Position numbers and translations under genes: made by a program
Part shown: piece by piece, positions 25,953 to 34,284 of the stretch
Position numbering within the stretch: the stretch's first letter is position 1
How the letters are laid out: every line of letters begins with the position of its first letter
Source: Shewanella sp. Isolate11
GTDB lineage: Bacteria > Pseudomonadota > Gammaproteobacteria > Enterobacterales > Shewanellaceae
Direction: 5' to 3'
DNA: 64,000 bases
NCBI RefSeq assembly: GCF_022398315.1
Contig: NZ_JAKEVF010000001.1
Location: 432,669-496,668, forward strand
Notes under the pieces: model-generated
What the model was told of the DNA's origin: nothing
Databases searched by the model: none
The model's input: the letters and a program-made list of their open reading frames with translations, nothing else

Positions 25953-26921
25953 TTAAAGTTTGAGCATCATTGGCAGTTCACAGGCATCGTGCCCCGTGTT
26001 TCCCAAGGGCTGTTGCAGGTATTCAAATCCCAGTTTTTCATAGAGTTTTATCGCTTCTTGTAAACAGGCGGTAGTTTCTAAATAGCAGTGACTATAGCCT
26101 TGAGCTCGGGCGAAGGTTAATGCTTGTAGTGCCAGACGTTTGGCAAAACCTTTACCGCGGATGTTGCTGTCAAAATACATTTTTTGTAGTTCGCAGACTC
26201 CCGGATTTCCCGCCAGTGGAGCGATCCCCGCGCCGCCGTAGACTCTGTTTTTAGCTTCTATGATCCAGTAATGGGCATCGGCAGCCTGATAGACTTGATA
26301 TAAATTATCTAGGGTGGGATCGGCAACGCCATAGCCTTTATCTGGCGTCAGTCCATATTCGGCTGACACTTGACGGATCACCCGAGCAATATGTGGGTTA
26401 TCTTCGGTTGTTATACTGCGGATGGTGAATCCTTGCTGCATCTTGGCTTGCTCTATGGCGCGACTATATTGGGTTAATGAGCTGGTGAGTTGGTCTATTT
26501 GCGCTTGAGATAATTGCGCTAAAATCTGCTCAAAAACTTGGTTTTGCTGATCATTTAATGCCTTTAACTGACGTTTACCCTGAGGGGTGAGTTGGCATAA
26601 AGAACTGCGGCTATCTCGGGGATTATTGCGAGTCGTCGCATAGCCTTTTTCACACAGCTGGCTGACAGCGCGGCTGGCATTGGACTTATCTATGTTTAAA
26701 CAGCTTGCCAGTTGTTTGATTGATAGTGCTTGCGTATCCATTTCTATGATGGCGTGAGCCTGAACTGGGGAGAGTGGCAAATCACCATATACTGAATCGA
26801 GTAGGCCTAACTGCTTAGCTAATGATCTGGAGAGGCTTCGCAAGGAAGTACAGGTTTGTGGCAGTACTGACTCTTGTGAGTCTACGGCATCATTAATAGG
26901 ATTGGGGCAATAGTGTGTCAT
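25953..26921 (-). CDS. MarR-type regulator fused to GNAT acetyltransferase
   Basis: 322-residue two-domain protein. Residues about 25-160 form a MarR winged helix ([39 protein letters not shown], where [11 protein letters not shown] is the recognition helix). Residues about 165-322 form a GNAT domain with [15 protein letters not shown] as the acetyl-CoA-binding loop and [10 protein letters not shown] at the end. Such fusions are widespread, and some may sense or modify a small substrate. It is transcribed alone; the target and substrate are unknown. No strong ribosome binding site is seen before ATG at 26921. Confidence 0.9.
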   Translation of the reverse strand: MTHYCPNPINDAVDSQESVLPQTCTSLRSLSRSLAKQLGLLDSVYGDLPLSPVQAHAIIEMDTQALSIKQLASCLNIDKSNASRAVSQLCEKGYATTRNNPRDSRSSLCQLTPQGKRQLKALNDQQNQVFEQILAQLSQAQIDQLTSSLTQYSRAIEQAKMQQGFTIRSITTEDNPHIARVIRQVSAEYGLTPDKGYGVADPTLDNLYQVYQAADAHYWIIEAKNRVYGGAGIAPLAGNPGVCELQKMYFDSNIRGKGFAKRLALQALTFARAQGYSHCYLETTACLQEAIKLYEKLGFEYLQQPLGNTGHDACELPMMLKL

Positions 26922-27068
26922 TAGCGAAAAATAAAAGCCAAGTTAGTTGCGGTTTACATCTAACTTAGTGGGCTTGATCTGCAAATGCAAGGACTTACTA
27001 ATATAGAATAGCGTTTAGTCGATATAGCAACTTAATCTAAGTGCCAAGTCACTATATTTCATCAACTT

Positions 27069-27641
27069 CTAATCAAATTGTTGTGGATTAACAAAGGGAG
27101 CCATAGCCAGCACTAAGGCCTGAGTATAGACGCTTTCACGACTGGCTTTGCCTGCAGTAAACAGGCTAATGGCACCGCCTTTTTGCTTGATGTTGACCGT
27201 GTTAAATAGGGTGTCCATCACATCGCCAAGCTCTTGTCCCGCTTTAAGTGCTTGATAAACATGATTTGGCAGAGGCAGTTGCGCGCTGCGGCCTATAGAT
27301 AATTTATCTTGATAGATGATAGCCATGTAGGCGAAAGTGGCTGCGCCATGTTCGAAACAATCCACTCCACCTTCCATTGCAATATATAAATCGGCTTCGA
27401 GTTGGTTTTCGAGTTTGGCTTGCTGCTGGCAAAAACGGGCGCGGTTTATGGCGCCCAGTTTGGTTTCATCATCTGTCATCGGTTGATCGGCAACGCCTGA
27501 GGGAGCATGCATACCTTGGCTAAGTATTTCCGCATCGGGAAATAACATGGCGACAGCATGGTGAGCGGCACTAATTTTCACCGGATTATTTGAACCTACG
27601 GTAATTCGAATCTTTGTCGCGCTGCTGAGACCTGTGTTCAT
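27069..27641 (-). CDS. yjjX: Inosine/xanthosine triphosphatase YjjX
   Basis: 190-residue house-cleaning NTPase that hydrolyses ITP and XTP and so keeps deaminated purines out of nucleic acids. VGSNNPVKISAAHHAV is the substrate-binding N-terminus, VADQPMTDDETKLGAINRA is the family signature, and YIAMEGGVDCF holds the acidic catalytic region. Length and motifs match E. coli YjjX (170 aa) with a short N-terminal extension. It starts 4 bp after the GNAT gene stop and is evidently in one operon with it. Confidence 0.93.
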   Translation of the reverse strand: MNTGLSSATKIRITVGSNNPVKISAAHHAVAMLFPDAEILSQGMHAPSGVADQPMTDDETKLGAINRARFCQQQAKLENQLEADLYIAMEGGVDCFEHGAATFAYMAIIYQDKLSIGRSAQLPLPNHVYQALKAGQELGDVMDTLFNTVNIKQKGGAISLFTAGKASRESVYTQALVLAMAPFVNPQQFD

Positions 27642-27645
27642 TGAG

Positions 27646-28089
27646 TTATTTCTCTTCGTACATCAAGTAGTAACTTTCATCCATGCCTAGTGCTTGGTAG
27701 GTTTGCTGCGCCTTAGTGTTTTCTTGTTCGACGTAAAGTCTGAAACTGGCAGCGCCACCATTTGCTTCTGCGATGGTTTTTACCGCTTGGTATAGTTTGC
27801 TGTAGATGCCTTGGCGACGATTTTCTGGACGAATATAGACGCTTTGGATCCAGTAATAATCTTTAGCTCGCCAATCGCTCCATTCAAAGGTCACCATAAG
27901 TGAACCCACAATGTCACCATCAAGTTCGGCCACCAGATAAAAGCCTTTTTGTGGATTATCGAGTAAGGTTTTAACCCCAACTGAGAGTGTTTCATTATCC
28001 AGTTGTAGTCCTTCGGTTTCTTCAGCCATCGCCTGATTAAATTGCACTAATGCGCTCAGATCTGATTGTTGGCCTTTTCTTATTTGCAT
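27646..28089 (-). CDS. GNAT family N-acetyltransferase
   Basis: 147-residue single-domain acetyltransferase. MQIRKGQQSDLSALVQFNQAMAEETEG is the usual GNAT first strand and helix, SVYIRPENRRQGIYSKLYQAV carries the acetyl-CoA-binding Q/R-x-x-G-x-G/A region, and QENTKAQQTYQALGM is the closing motif. The frame is open to 28158, but GAGGAGAAA before the ATG pair at 28092/28089 fixes the start; 28089 has the better spacing. It lies directly upstream of yjjX. The substrate is unknown. Confidence 0.86.
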   Translation of the reverse strand: MQIRKGQQSDLSALVQFNQAMAEETEGLQLDNETLSVGVKTLLDNPQKGFYLVAELDGDIVGSLMVTFEWSDWRAKDYYWIQSVYIRPENRRQGIYSKLYQAVKTIAEANGGAASFRLYVEQENTKAQQTYQALGMDESYYLMYEEK

Positions 28090-28231
28090 CATTTTCTCCT
28101 CGGATAAGCGCGCTACTTTACCATGAATTGGTTTTTGGGTTTGGCAGATTTTTCGCAATTTCTTATACGACTAAAGTCTAACTCTGCTAAGCTTTTATCA
28201 TATTGTTTTCGATATATCTAAGGATGAAAAT

Positions 28232-28570
28232 ATGACGTGTCGCCAGCCACAGAAACCTCGAAATGGCATTGAGGAAACAGTATCCCAATCATCAAATAAG
28301 AGTAACAATACCATTCAGTTAGTCCACGCTATTCCTCACTCAGAGGAAGTGCATCACCTGTGGCATTTTAGCTTAACCTTGTTAACTTTTGGCCTGTGGG
28401 GCATAGTGTGGTGGCGCATAATTATTAAATCCCAAGGAGAAGACTCTCAGTTTTTCGATGGTTTCGACGACGCCTACTGGAGCCATTTGATCGAGCGAGA
28501 ACAACCTCCAGCAGCCCTGTATACCATTCAATTCGATGCTAAGCAGCGCTCGGCGCAGTTTGATGCGTGA
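28232..28570 (+). CDS. Hypothetical small membrane protein
   Basis: 112-residue protein that I do not recognise. A polar Asn/Ser/Gln-rich N-terminus (about 1-38) is followed by one or two tightly packed hydrophobic stretches (HLWHFSLTLLTFGLWGIVWW, about 47-66). An acidic, aromatic C-terminal part (DSQFFDGFDDAYWSHLIERE) follows. The helix ending in GLWGIVWW resembles small inner-membrane proteins of the DUF4234/YccF-like kind, but I cannot assign it. AAGGATGAAAAT precedes the ATG. It is a single gene divergent from the GNAT-yjjX operon. Confidence 0.65.
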   Translation: MTCRQPQKPRNGIEETVSQSSNKSNNTIQLVHAIPHSEEVHHLWHFSLTLLTFGLWGIVWWRIIIKSQGEDSQFFDGFDDAYWSHLIEREQPPAALYTIQFDAKQRSAQFDA

Positions 28571-28787
28571 ATTTTAGTTACTGTATATTTATCTTTATGA
28601 TTAATCCGTTTTATTGAATTGTTATTCACTTTCTGCGCTACTTATAAACAGACATGAATCACATCATGGGCTTTAAGCACATGCTAGACTGCATATCTTG
28701 GTTAAACCTGCATACTTATTCGGTGCTTGTTGGGATCGTTAAGCCCATGCTAGGTTAGATTACTTCTTATTTTCAGGGCTAAAAAAC

Positions 28788-30089
28788 ATGTCTCAACAAT
28801 CCTCGTCTGTACTGGGTAAGGCTTGGTCTGGCTGGATGTCTGTACCATTATGGTTACAAATTCTAATGGGTATGATGCTGGGTATCATTGCGGGTATCGC
28901 TCTTGGTGAGCAAGCTGTACTGCTTAAACCCATAGGTACGCTGTTTGTGAATACCATTAAGATGCTCATTGTCCCTCTGGTGTTCTGTTCTTTAATTGTC
29001 GGTGTCACCTCAATGCAAGACACGGCTAAGATGGGCCGCATCGGTTTTAAATCTTTTGTTTTCTATCTCGGTACTACTTCAATTGCAATTACACTGGGTC
29101 TAGGGGTTGGGCATCTACTTGCACCTGGGGTAGGGCTGAATATGACACCCGATGCCGGCACGGCTGCTGCTAAAGCTGCACCCTCTGTAATGGAAACCTT
29201 AATTAATATTGTACCGACTAACCCTGTTGCTGCATTGGCAAATGGACAGATATTACAAGTGATCGTTTTTGCGGTTGCTTTAGGGATTGCCTTGGTATTG
29301 ATTGGTGAGCGTGGCAAACCAGCAATTAAGATGTTTGAAAGCCTGGCTGAGGCCATGTTCAAGCTCACCGACATGGTCATGAAGTTAGCGCCTTACGGGG
29401 TATTCGGCTTGATGGCTTGGGTTGCTGGCGCTTATGGGATCGATATGTTAGCGCCGCTGATAAAGGTGATTATTGCCGTCTATCTGGGTTGCTTACTACA
29501 TATACTGGGCTTCTATAGCTTACTACTTAGTACAGTGGCTAAACTTAATCCGCTGCAATTTTTCAAAGGAATTCGTAGTGCATTAGCCGTGGCTTATACC
29601 ACATCTAGTTCGGCAGGAACTCTGCCTGTGAGTATGAAATGTGCCAATGAATCACTAGGGGTTAACAAGAAGATTTCTAGCTTCGTATTACCTTTAGGTA
29701 CCACAATTAATATGGATGGTACGGCGCTATACCAAGGGGTGACAGCCTTATTTGTTGCTCAGGCATTTGGTATCGATCTGACCTGGGTTGATTACATCAC
29801 CATTATTCTTACTGCGACATTAGCTTCCATCGGAACAGCAGGTGTTCCAGGGGCAGGTTTAGTGATGTTGACACTCGTGCTAACCACAGTGGGTTTACCC
29901 CTTGAAGGTGTAGCAATTATTGCCGGTATAGATCGTGTACTCGATATGGCGCGTACTGTGGTGAATGTGGCTGGAGACTTAGTCGCAACCACGATTATTG
30001 CTAAGTCTGAAGATGAGTTAGATATTGAGCATTACAATGCCGATGAGCAGCAGAGCCTGCTACTGGCTGAGAAGCTAGATCAAGTTTAA
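28788..30089 (+). CDS. Dicarboxylate/amino acid:cation symporter (DAACS family)
   Basis: 433-residue sodium- or proton-coupled carrier of the GltP/DctA fold. Visible are eight TM segments and the two re-entrant hairpins. TTSSSAGTLPVSM is HP1 with the serine-rich motif, LPLGTTINMDGTALYQG is the cation-binding NMDGT motif in TM7, SIGTAGVPGAGLVMLTLVL is HP2, and GIDRVLDMARTVVNVAGDLV is TM8 with substrate-binding Asp and Asn. An Arg in TM8 marks substrates with an acidic side chain; here the segment has DRVLDMARTVVNV. The likely substrate is glutamate, aspartate or a C4-dicarboxylate. It is a single-gene unit ending in a terminator. Confidence 0.92.
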   Translation: MSQQSSSVLGKAWSGWMSVPLWLQILMGMMLGIIAGIALGEQAVLLKPIGTLFVNTIKMLIVPLVFCSLIVGVTSMQDTAKMGRIGFKSFVFYLGTTSIAITLGLGVGHLLAPGVGLNMTPDAGTAAAKAAPSVMETLINIVPTNPVAALANGQILQVIVFAVALGIALVLIGERGKPAIKMFESLAEAMFKLTDMVMKLAPYGVFGLMAWVAGAYGIDMLAPLIKVIIAVYLGCLLHILGFYSLLLSTVAKLNPLQFFKGIRSALAVAYTTSSSAGTLPVSMKCANESLGVNKKISSFVLPLGTTINMDGTALYQGVTALFVAQAFGIDLTWVDYITIILTATLASIGTAGVPGAGLVMLTLVLTTVGLPLEGVAIIAGIDRVLDMARTVVNVAGDLVATTIIAKSEDELDIEHYNADEQQSLLLAEKLDQV

Positions 30090-30121
30090 TTATTGATTTA
30101 AATCTTCTACAAATATCGTTT

Positions 30122-30155
30122 AAGCCGCCCTGGAGTATACCTGTGGCGGCTTTTT
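30122..30155 (+). terminator. Terminator of the DAACS symporter gene
   Basis: AAGCCGCC (30122-30129) and GGCGGCTT (30145-30152) form a stem with a 15-nt loop, running into a T stretch. Confidence 0.82.
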
Positions 30156-30170
30156 ATTAGCGTAAAGATT

Positions 30171-30578
30171 TTACTGGCTTAAGACCAGTAAGGTTTTGCC
30201 CTTGGTATCTTTAAGTAATAGTTTACCTTTGGCCAGTGTGGCTTGGTTAACTAACGGCATGGCTTGCATGACGCGCTGCTCTTGATCCATTAAAGCATCG
30301 ACACAAGCTTTCATTGTGTTGCCCGTTGGCGATAGGCTAAGTTGTTCACCATTTAATTGGTATTGACCAAAAAATTGGTTGCAGCTGTTATTACCGCTCA
30401 ATTGATTATCTTCACCGAAGGTCAGCTGGGCAGGGCTATAGTCTATCACGGGGCGGCCTTGAACTGACTCTATGTGCCAGGTGCCGGCAATGGCGATATT
30501 AGTTGGGGTGGTCGAGGTAGTTTGACAGGCCGCTAAACTTAATAATGCACAGGCGGCTAAAAGAAATTGCTTTGACAT
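30171..30578 (-). CDS. META domain lipoprotein (HslJ-like)
   Basis: 135-residue predicted lipoprotein. The signal peptide MSKQFLLAACALLSLAACQTT carries the lipobox LAAC with the acylated Cys. The META domain follows: GTWHIESVQGRPVIDYSPAQLTFG, then NNSCNQFFGQYQL, and a third strand region with MKACVDALMDQEQRVMQAM. E. coli HslJ is the prototype, a heat-inducible outer-membrane lipoprotein linked to novobiocin tolerance. The frame extends to 30641, but ATG at 30578 gives the correct signal peptide. It lacks a strong ribosome binding site. Confidence 0.88.
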   Translation of the reverse strand: MSKQFLLAACALLSLAACQTTSTTPTNIAIAGTWHIESVQGRPVIDYSPAQLTFGEDNQLSGNNSCNQFFGQYQLNGEQLSLSPTGNTMKACVDALMDQEQRVMQAMPLVNQATLAKGKLLLKDTKGKTLLVLSQ

Positions 30579-30742
30579 GAGATGATCCGAAAAAGAGTAA
30601 GAATGACTATTTTGACAATGATAGTCCGATTTAAAAAGCATTTTGGCATTTTTTCAGAAATTTCTTAACTTTTTTAGAGTTATATTGACTACTCAATGGC
30701 AAACTAAGAGGCAATAGTCATATCTAAGGGGCTTTAAACGAG

Positions 30743-30964
30743 ATGATGACACTGTTAAAAGTAGTGCATTGGATAGGCTTATTGTTGCTGATCGCCGGTT
30801 TGACTCTTTATGGATTAACTGAAGTCACTCACAAAATAGCCGGAATGGTGTTAGTAGCTAGTCTTATTGGTTTTGGTTTAGTGATGATGTCACCTTTTCC
30901 TATCGTATTATTTATCCAATGGGCTAAAGCACAAGATGATTCCAAGAAAGATTGTGATAATTAA
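30743..30964 (+). CDS. Hypothetical small two-helix membrane protein
   Basis: 73-residue protein that I do not recognise. It has two TM helices (about 8-24 VHWIGLLLLIAGLTLYG and 33-56 AGMVLVASLIGFGLVMMSPF) and a short charged tail (KAQDDSKKDCDN) probably in the cytoplasm. Start ATG ATG at 30743 follows AAGGGGC at moderate spacing. It is divergent from the META lipoprotein gene and closed by a hairpin. Strong hydrophobic patterning argues that it is a real gene. Confidence 0.65.
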   Translation: MMTLLKVVHWIGLLLLIAGLTLYGLTEVTHKIAGMVLVASLIGFGLVMMSPFPIVLFIQWAKAQDDSKKDCDN

Positions 30965-30990
30965 GGTAAACAGATATGAGGTTAAGTTAG

Positions 30991-31020
30991 CTAAACAGCC
31001 GCCTCAAGGTGGCTGTTTAG
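30991..31020. terminator. Hairpin between the small membrane protein gene and the GAF gene
   Basis: CTAAACAGCC (30991-31000) and GGCTGTTTAG (31011-31020) are a perfect 10-bp inverted repeat with an inner CCT/AGG pairing. It lies between convergent genes. The T run is weak in both directions, so it is a probable bidirectional terminator. Confidence 0.7.
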
Positions 31021-31028
31021 GTTCTCAT

Positions 31029-31967
31029 TTAGCGTGGGGTTATCTTGCTTTGAACCTCAACTCTACTGGTTAGTAAATTCTGTTTTGCCACCTCGACCAT
31101 AGGCTCAATGGCTAAGTGAGAGCGGGGAGAAAAGAAGCTACTGCCGATAGCGATACTATGTTGAATGTCTTCTTTAGCGAGCTGCTTTCTTAAGCGTCGA
31201 GTCAAGGCATCTAAGTTTGCTTGGCTATCAACGAATGCCAGAATGGCAAATAAGCGATCTTCTACTCTAGCCGAGACGTCGGCGTCCCGCATATTGTGAT
31301 GGATCACTCTGGCCAATTTTCTTAATGCTTGTGTTTGTGAAAGTTTATCTGGATAGCTGTTGAGATCCTCCAGCAGCACCACTGCGGCGTTAGATCCAAA
31401 ACGTCGGCTTAAACTGAGCTGTCTAGGTGCCATCAGATTGAAGCCGTAGGGATTGAGCATACAAGTCAGTTCATCTTGTAATGACATCATCTGTACTTGT
31501 TGCATTAAAAAGAGATGTTTGAGTTCTGCCTGAATTAAAGCCTTGCTAGTTTCCAAGAGCGGATGGAGTCGATCGAATTGCGCCTTACGTTTGCTATTAC
31601 AGATCAGGATAGCACCAAAAACTTGTCCATCGGACCAATACAGAGGCAGGGCACTGAGTTGGTGAAATTGTGCGAGATGCTTACAGCCGGTTTGGTTGAA
31701 CACCAGTAGATCATAACCTGTGTAACTAAACAGCTCTTTTGCAAGCCAGGGGTCGCTAAATTGAGTTCCAGCGTACAGACCTAGATTCGTGGCTTGGCGA
31801 CTACAAACTACCTGAAACTCATCTTGGTGATATTGCAAGATGAGACAGGCATCTGCTTGATAACAGTCACTCAGTAAATCGACTTGCTGTTGCCATCTTG
31901 GCAGCGTAATTGCCGGGTGATCGCGCTCGCGAAGCCAAGAAGTTTTTTCGGCTGATTGAAGTAACAT
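31029..31967 (-). CDS. GAF domain protein with degenerate GGDEF domain (paralogue 1)
   Basis: 312-residue soluble protein. A GAF-like N-terminal domain spans about 20-150 (CYQADACLILQYHQDEFQVV, YWSDGQVFGAILICNS). A GGDEF-fold C-terminal domain begins LQDELTCMLNPYGF. Where the active site should read R-x-GGDEF it reads ARVEDRLFAIL, so diguanylate cyclase activity is not expected. The adjacent gene at 32166-33137 encodes a paralogue sharing YGF-MAPRQL-L-RRFG. The pair looks like a tandem duplication of a sensory c-di-GMP-type receptor or scaffold whose catalytic site was lost. Confidence 0.83.
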   Translation of the reverse strand: MLLQSAEKTSWLRERDHPAITLPRWQQQVDLLSDCYQADACLILQYHQDEFQVVCSRQATNLGLYAGTQFSDPWLAKELFSYTGYDLLVFNQTGCKHLAQFHQLSALPLYWSDGQVFGAILICNSKRKAQFDRLHPLLETSKALIQAELKHLFLMQQVQMMSLQDELTCMLNPYGFNLMAPRQLSLSRRFGSNAAVVLLEDLNSYPDKLSQTQALRKLARVIHHNMRDADVSARVEDRLFAILAFVDSQANLDALTRRLRKQLAKEDIQHSIAIGSSFFSPRSHLAIEPMVEVAKQNLLTSRVEVQSKITPR

Positions 31968-32165
31968 TGATTGCTCTCTTATTATTTTTATTAGTTTAAG
32001 CGAGTGAATTTTGTACTAAATCATATTTATATCACAATCGAATCTGCTTTGTTGAGAGAATGTTATTTATAGTGAATTAGCTCTCTATTTCATATCAACT
32101 CCGTGATGCAGATTGATTTTACATAATGATTTTATTGATTTTTTATATGTTGTTATTGTCATGTT

Positions 32166-33137
32166 TTATAACAGTTTCATGCCGCCGCCGTCGCTATCAG
32201 TTGGCTGATTAGCTTGCTGCGAACGCAGTTGGGATTTAGCTTTTTCTATCATGGGCGCTAATTTGACGCTGGACTCAGGAGAGAAAAACGAATAAGCCGA
32301 ATCGAGATGAAGTTGGTCACTTTGCTGTATTAATAGCTTTTCGACCCGTCTAATAATATGCGGAATATCCCGCTCAGAATCGATAAACACCAAGACCACG
32401 AATTGGGCTTTTTGGTAGTGGGCGGCAATATCGGCAGTTCGTATGGTGTCTTGAATGATACGACCCAGTAACCTGATATGTTTATCTTCTAAGGTTTCTA
32501 GTCTAGGTGCATTGGGATACAACTCGAAAAATAGCACTGCGGCATGAGCTCCGAAGCGACGGCCAAGGTTAAGTTGTCTCGGTGCCATCATAATAAAACC
32601 ATAATGATTGAGCATTCCGGTATCACGGTCGCGCATCGACAGCGATTCAATCCGTTGATTTTGACAGAGCAGTGCCAAGTCTTGTTGCAGTAAAATTTGG
32701 AATGGCTCGAGCATAAATGAGCTATTTTCGCCCTGCTCATCAACCTTGCTATTGAGCACACACAGACAACCAAAAGGACTACCGTCAGGCCAGAGAATGG
32801 GCCTGGAGAGAATATTGCTTTCGGCGCTAAAGTCGTCGGGTAGGGGGAAGGCGACGCTGGAGAGATTGATGCTAATCCCTTCTGGTTGCGAGGTCGTGAA
32901 GCGGTGAAACAGTTCAGTATTTTCACTGTAAACCGTACCCGACAGGTATTTGCGTGAGTCGTTAATTGAACTGACAATGACTTCATATCCTAGGTCAGTT
33001 TTTTGTAAAACCAAGGCTACATCAGCCTGATAATAGCGTTTCATCAATTCACATTGATGCATCCATCTGACTAAGTTAATCTGCGCGTTATCGTTTTCCA
33101 GTATACTGATACCGGGTTTTATATTTTCTGGCAGCAT
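32166..33137 (-). CDS. GAF domain protein with degenerate GGDEF domain (paralogue 2)
   Basis: 323-residue paralogue of the neighbouring gene with the same order: GAF-like domain (RYYQADVALVLQKTDLGYEV, WPDGSPFGCLCVLNSK), then a GGDEF fold (MRDRDTGMLNHYGFIMMAPR). The GGDEF loop is replaced by HYQKAQFVVLVF, so no cyclase activity is expected. The two genes are 198 bp apart with an AT-rich spacer and no terminator that I can see, so each may have its own promoter. Function is unknown. Confidence 0.83.
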   Translation of the reverse strand: MLPENIKPGISILENDNAQINLVRWMHQCELMKRYYQADVALVLQKTDLGYEVIVSSINDSRKYLSGTVYSENTELFHRFTTSQPEGISINLSSVAFPLPDDFSAESNILSRPILWPDGSPFGCLCVLNSKVDEQGENSSFMLEPFQILLQQDLALLCQNQRIESLSMRDRDTGMLNHYGFIMMAPRQLNLGRRFGAHAAVLFFELYPNAPRLETLEDKHIRLLGRIIQDTIRTADIAAHYQKAQFVVLVFIDSERDIPHIIRRVEKLLIQQSDQLHLDSAYSFFSPESSVKLAPMIEKAKSQLRSQQANQPTDSDGGGMKLL

Positions 33138-33252
33138 ATATGTTCCAAGTCCTTGTCAACTTTATTAATTGTGGTTGTGAGTTGGCTGTTTTGCAAATAG
33201 GTTCAGTGTGATGAATCTATTTGCTTTTTGATGAATTATAGATGAGTTCACC

Positions 33253-33798
33253 GTGTTAATAAGATTAGCCCAAATTAATGATGTTCAAGCACTTTTTTTT
33301 CTGGAACATAGCCAACTCGAAGCAGAATTGGCCGCAAGTCAGAGAGGCGGCGTAATGCAAGGGCAAGCGTTTAGTCAGGATGAACTTTCTATCCTTGTTA
33401 AACAGCACTGGATTGTGGTGGCAGAGTCCGATGGCGAGATAGTGGGGTATGTGATTGCAGGAAGCTGGTCTTTCTTCGAAAATTGGCCCATTTATCGTCG
33501 ACTGTTGAGCCGGATACATCAGCACTCGATCGAGCAGCAAGGGTTAACTCAGACTAATTGCTGCCAATATGGCCCAATTTGGATCAGCCCTGCTCACCGA
33601 GGTAAAGGCATCTTTGAAGCTTTGGTCAGTGAACTTAAATCCCAAGTCAAAGTACGATACCCCTTTATGTTGACTTTCATCGCCGAAGATAATGATCGCT
33701 CATTTGCCGCCCATACTCAAAAAGCGGCAATGCAGGTGGTAGATTTTTTCGACTTTGATGGCCGTGATTATTACTTATTAGCGACAGCTACGTCATAA
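33253..33798 (+). CDS. GNAT family N-acetyltransferase
   Basis: 181-residue acetyltransferase-fold protein. MLIRLAQINDVQALFFLEHSQ starts the fold, HWIVVAESDGEIVGYVIAG is strands 2-4, GPIWISPAHRGKGIFEALV is the acetyl-CoA-binding motif A, and the C-terminus ends DFFDFDGRDYYLLAT. The start is a GTG at 33253; no in-frame ATG lies near it. The next gene begins 11 bp after the stop (with AAGGGGGG before it), so the two are an operon. The substrate is unknown. Confidence 0.84.
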   Translation: MLIRLAQINDVQALFFLEHSQLEAELAASQRGGVMQGQAFSQDELSILVKQHWIVVAESDGEIVGYVIAGSWSFFENWPIYRRLLSRIHQHSIEQQGLTQTNCCQYGPIWISPAHRGKGIFEALVSELKSQVKVRYPFMLTFIAEDNDRSFAAHTQKAAMQVVDFFDFDGRDYYLLATATS

Positions 33799-33808
33799 GG
33801 GGGGAATT

Positions 33809-34156
33809 ATGCCGACTCTGATTGAGCAATTATTAGCGCCATATCGTCAACTCAACTTGAGTGCCTTCGATAATATGAAGTTATTAAAAGGCCTACTTGC
33901 TGAGCAACAACAGCCTTGCCAGTGCTTTGAGTTACAAAGGCAATATGAGCAGCAATCCCGAGGTTATTATTGTATTGAGTGGCAACAAACTTGGATTGAT
34001 TGCGGTTGGAGTAATGACTATAGCGCCAGTTTTTCAACCATGGATGCTCCGAGCGAGTTGCAAGTGAGTCAGGCTAAAGAGGTTGAAGTCCCGTTATTAA
34101 CACTGCAACAGTTGAGTTTTATGTGCATGCAGTACAGCCATTTCGATCACTGTTGA
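33809..34156 (+). CDS. Hypothetical protein downstream of a GNAT gene
   Basis: 115-residue soluble protein of unknown function, rich in Gln (16 or so) and with several Cys and aromatic residues (CQCFELQRQYEQQSRGYYCIEWQQTWIDCGW). It has no signal peptide or TM helix. An excellent ribosome binding site (AAGGGGGGAATT) and tight spacing to the upstream acetyltransferase gene support it as real. Function might relate to that acetyltransferase, but nothing in the sequence says so directly. Confidence 0.6.
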   Translation: MPTLIEQLLAPYRQLNLSAFDNMKLLKGLLAEQQQPCQCFELQRQYEQQSRGYYCIEWQQTWIDCGWSNDYSASFSTMDAPSELQVSQAKEVEVPLLTLQQLSFMCMQYSHFDHC

Positions 34157-34219
34157 TTGAAGCTAAATATGTTGGGAAGATCACCTTCTTACTATTGATG
34201 GGTATTAAAACTCATTAAT

Positions 34220-34247
34220 AAAAAACCGCCATGAAGGCGGTTTTTTG
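34220..34247. terminator. Bidirectional terminator between the GNAT operon and metK
   Basis: AAAAAACCGCC (34220-34230) and GGCGGTTTTTT (34236-34246) form a compact hairpin flanked by A and T runs, serving both converging units. Confidence 0.9.
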
Positions 34248-34284
34248 ATATTTAGCGGACTGTCGAGTCAATGACAGGCCAAGA

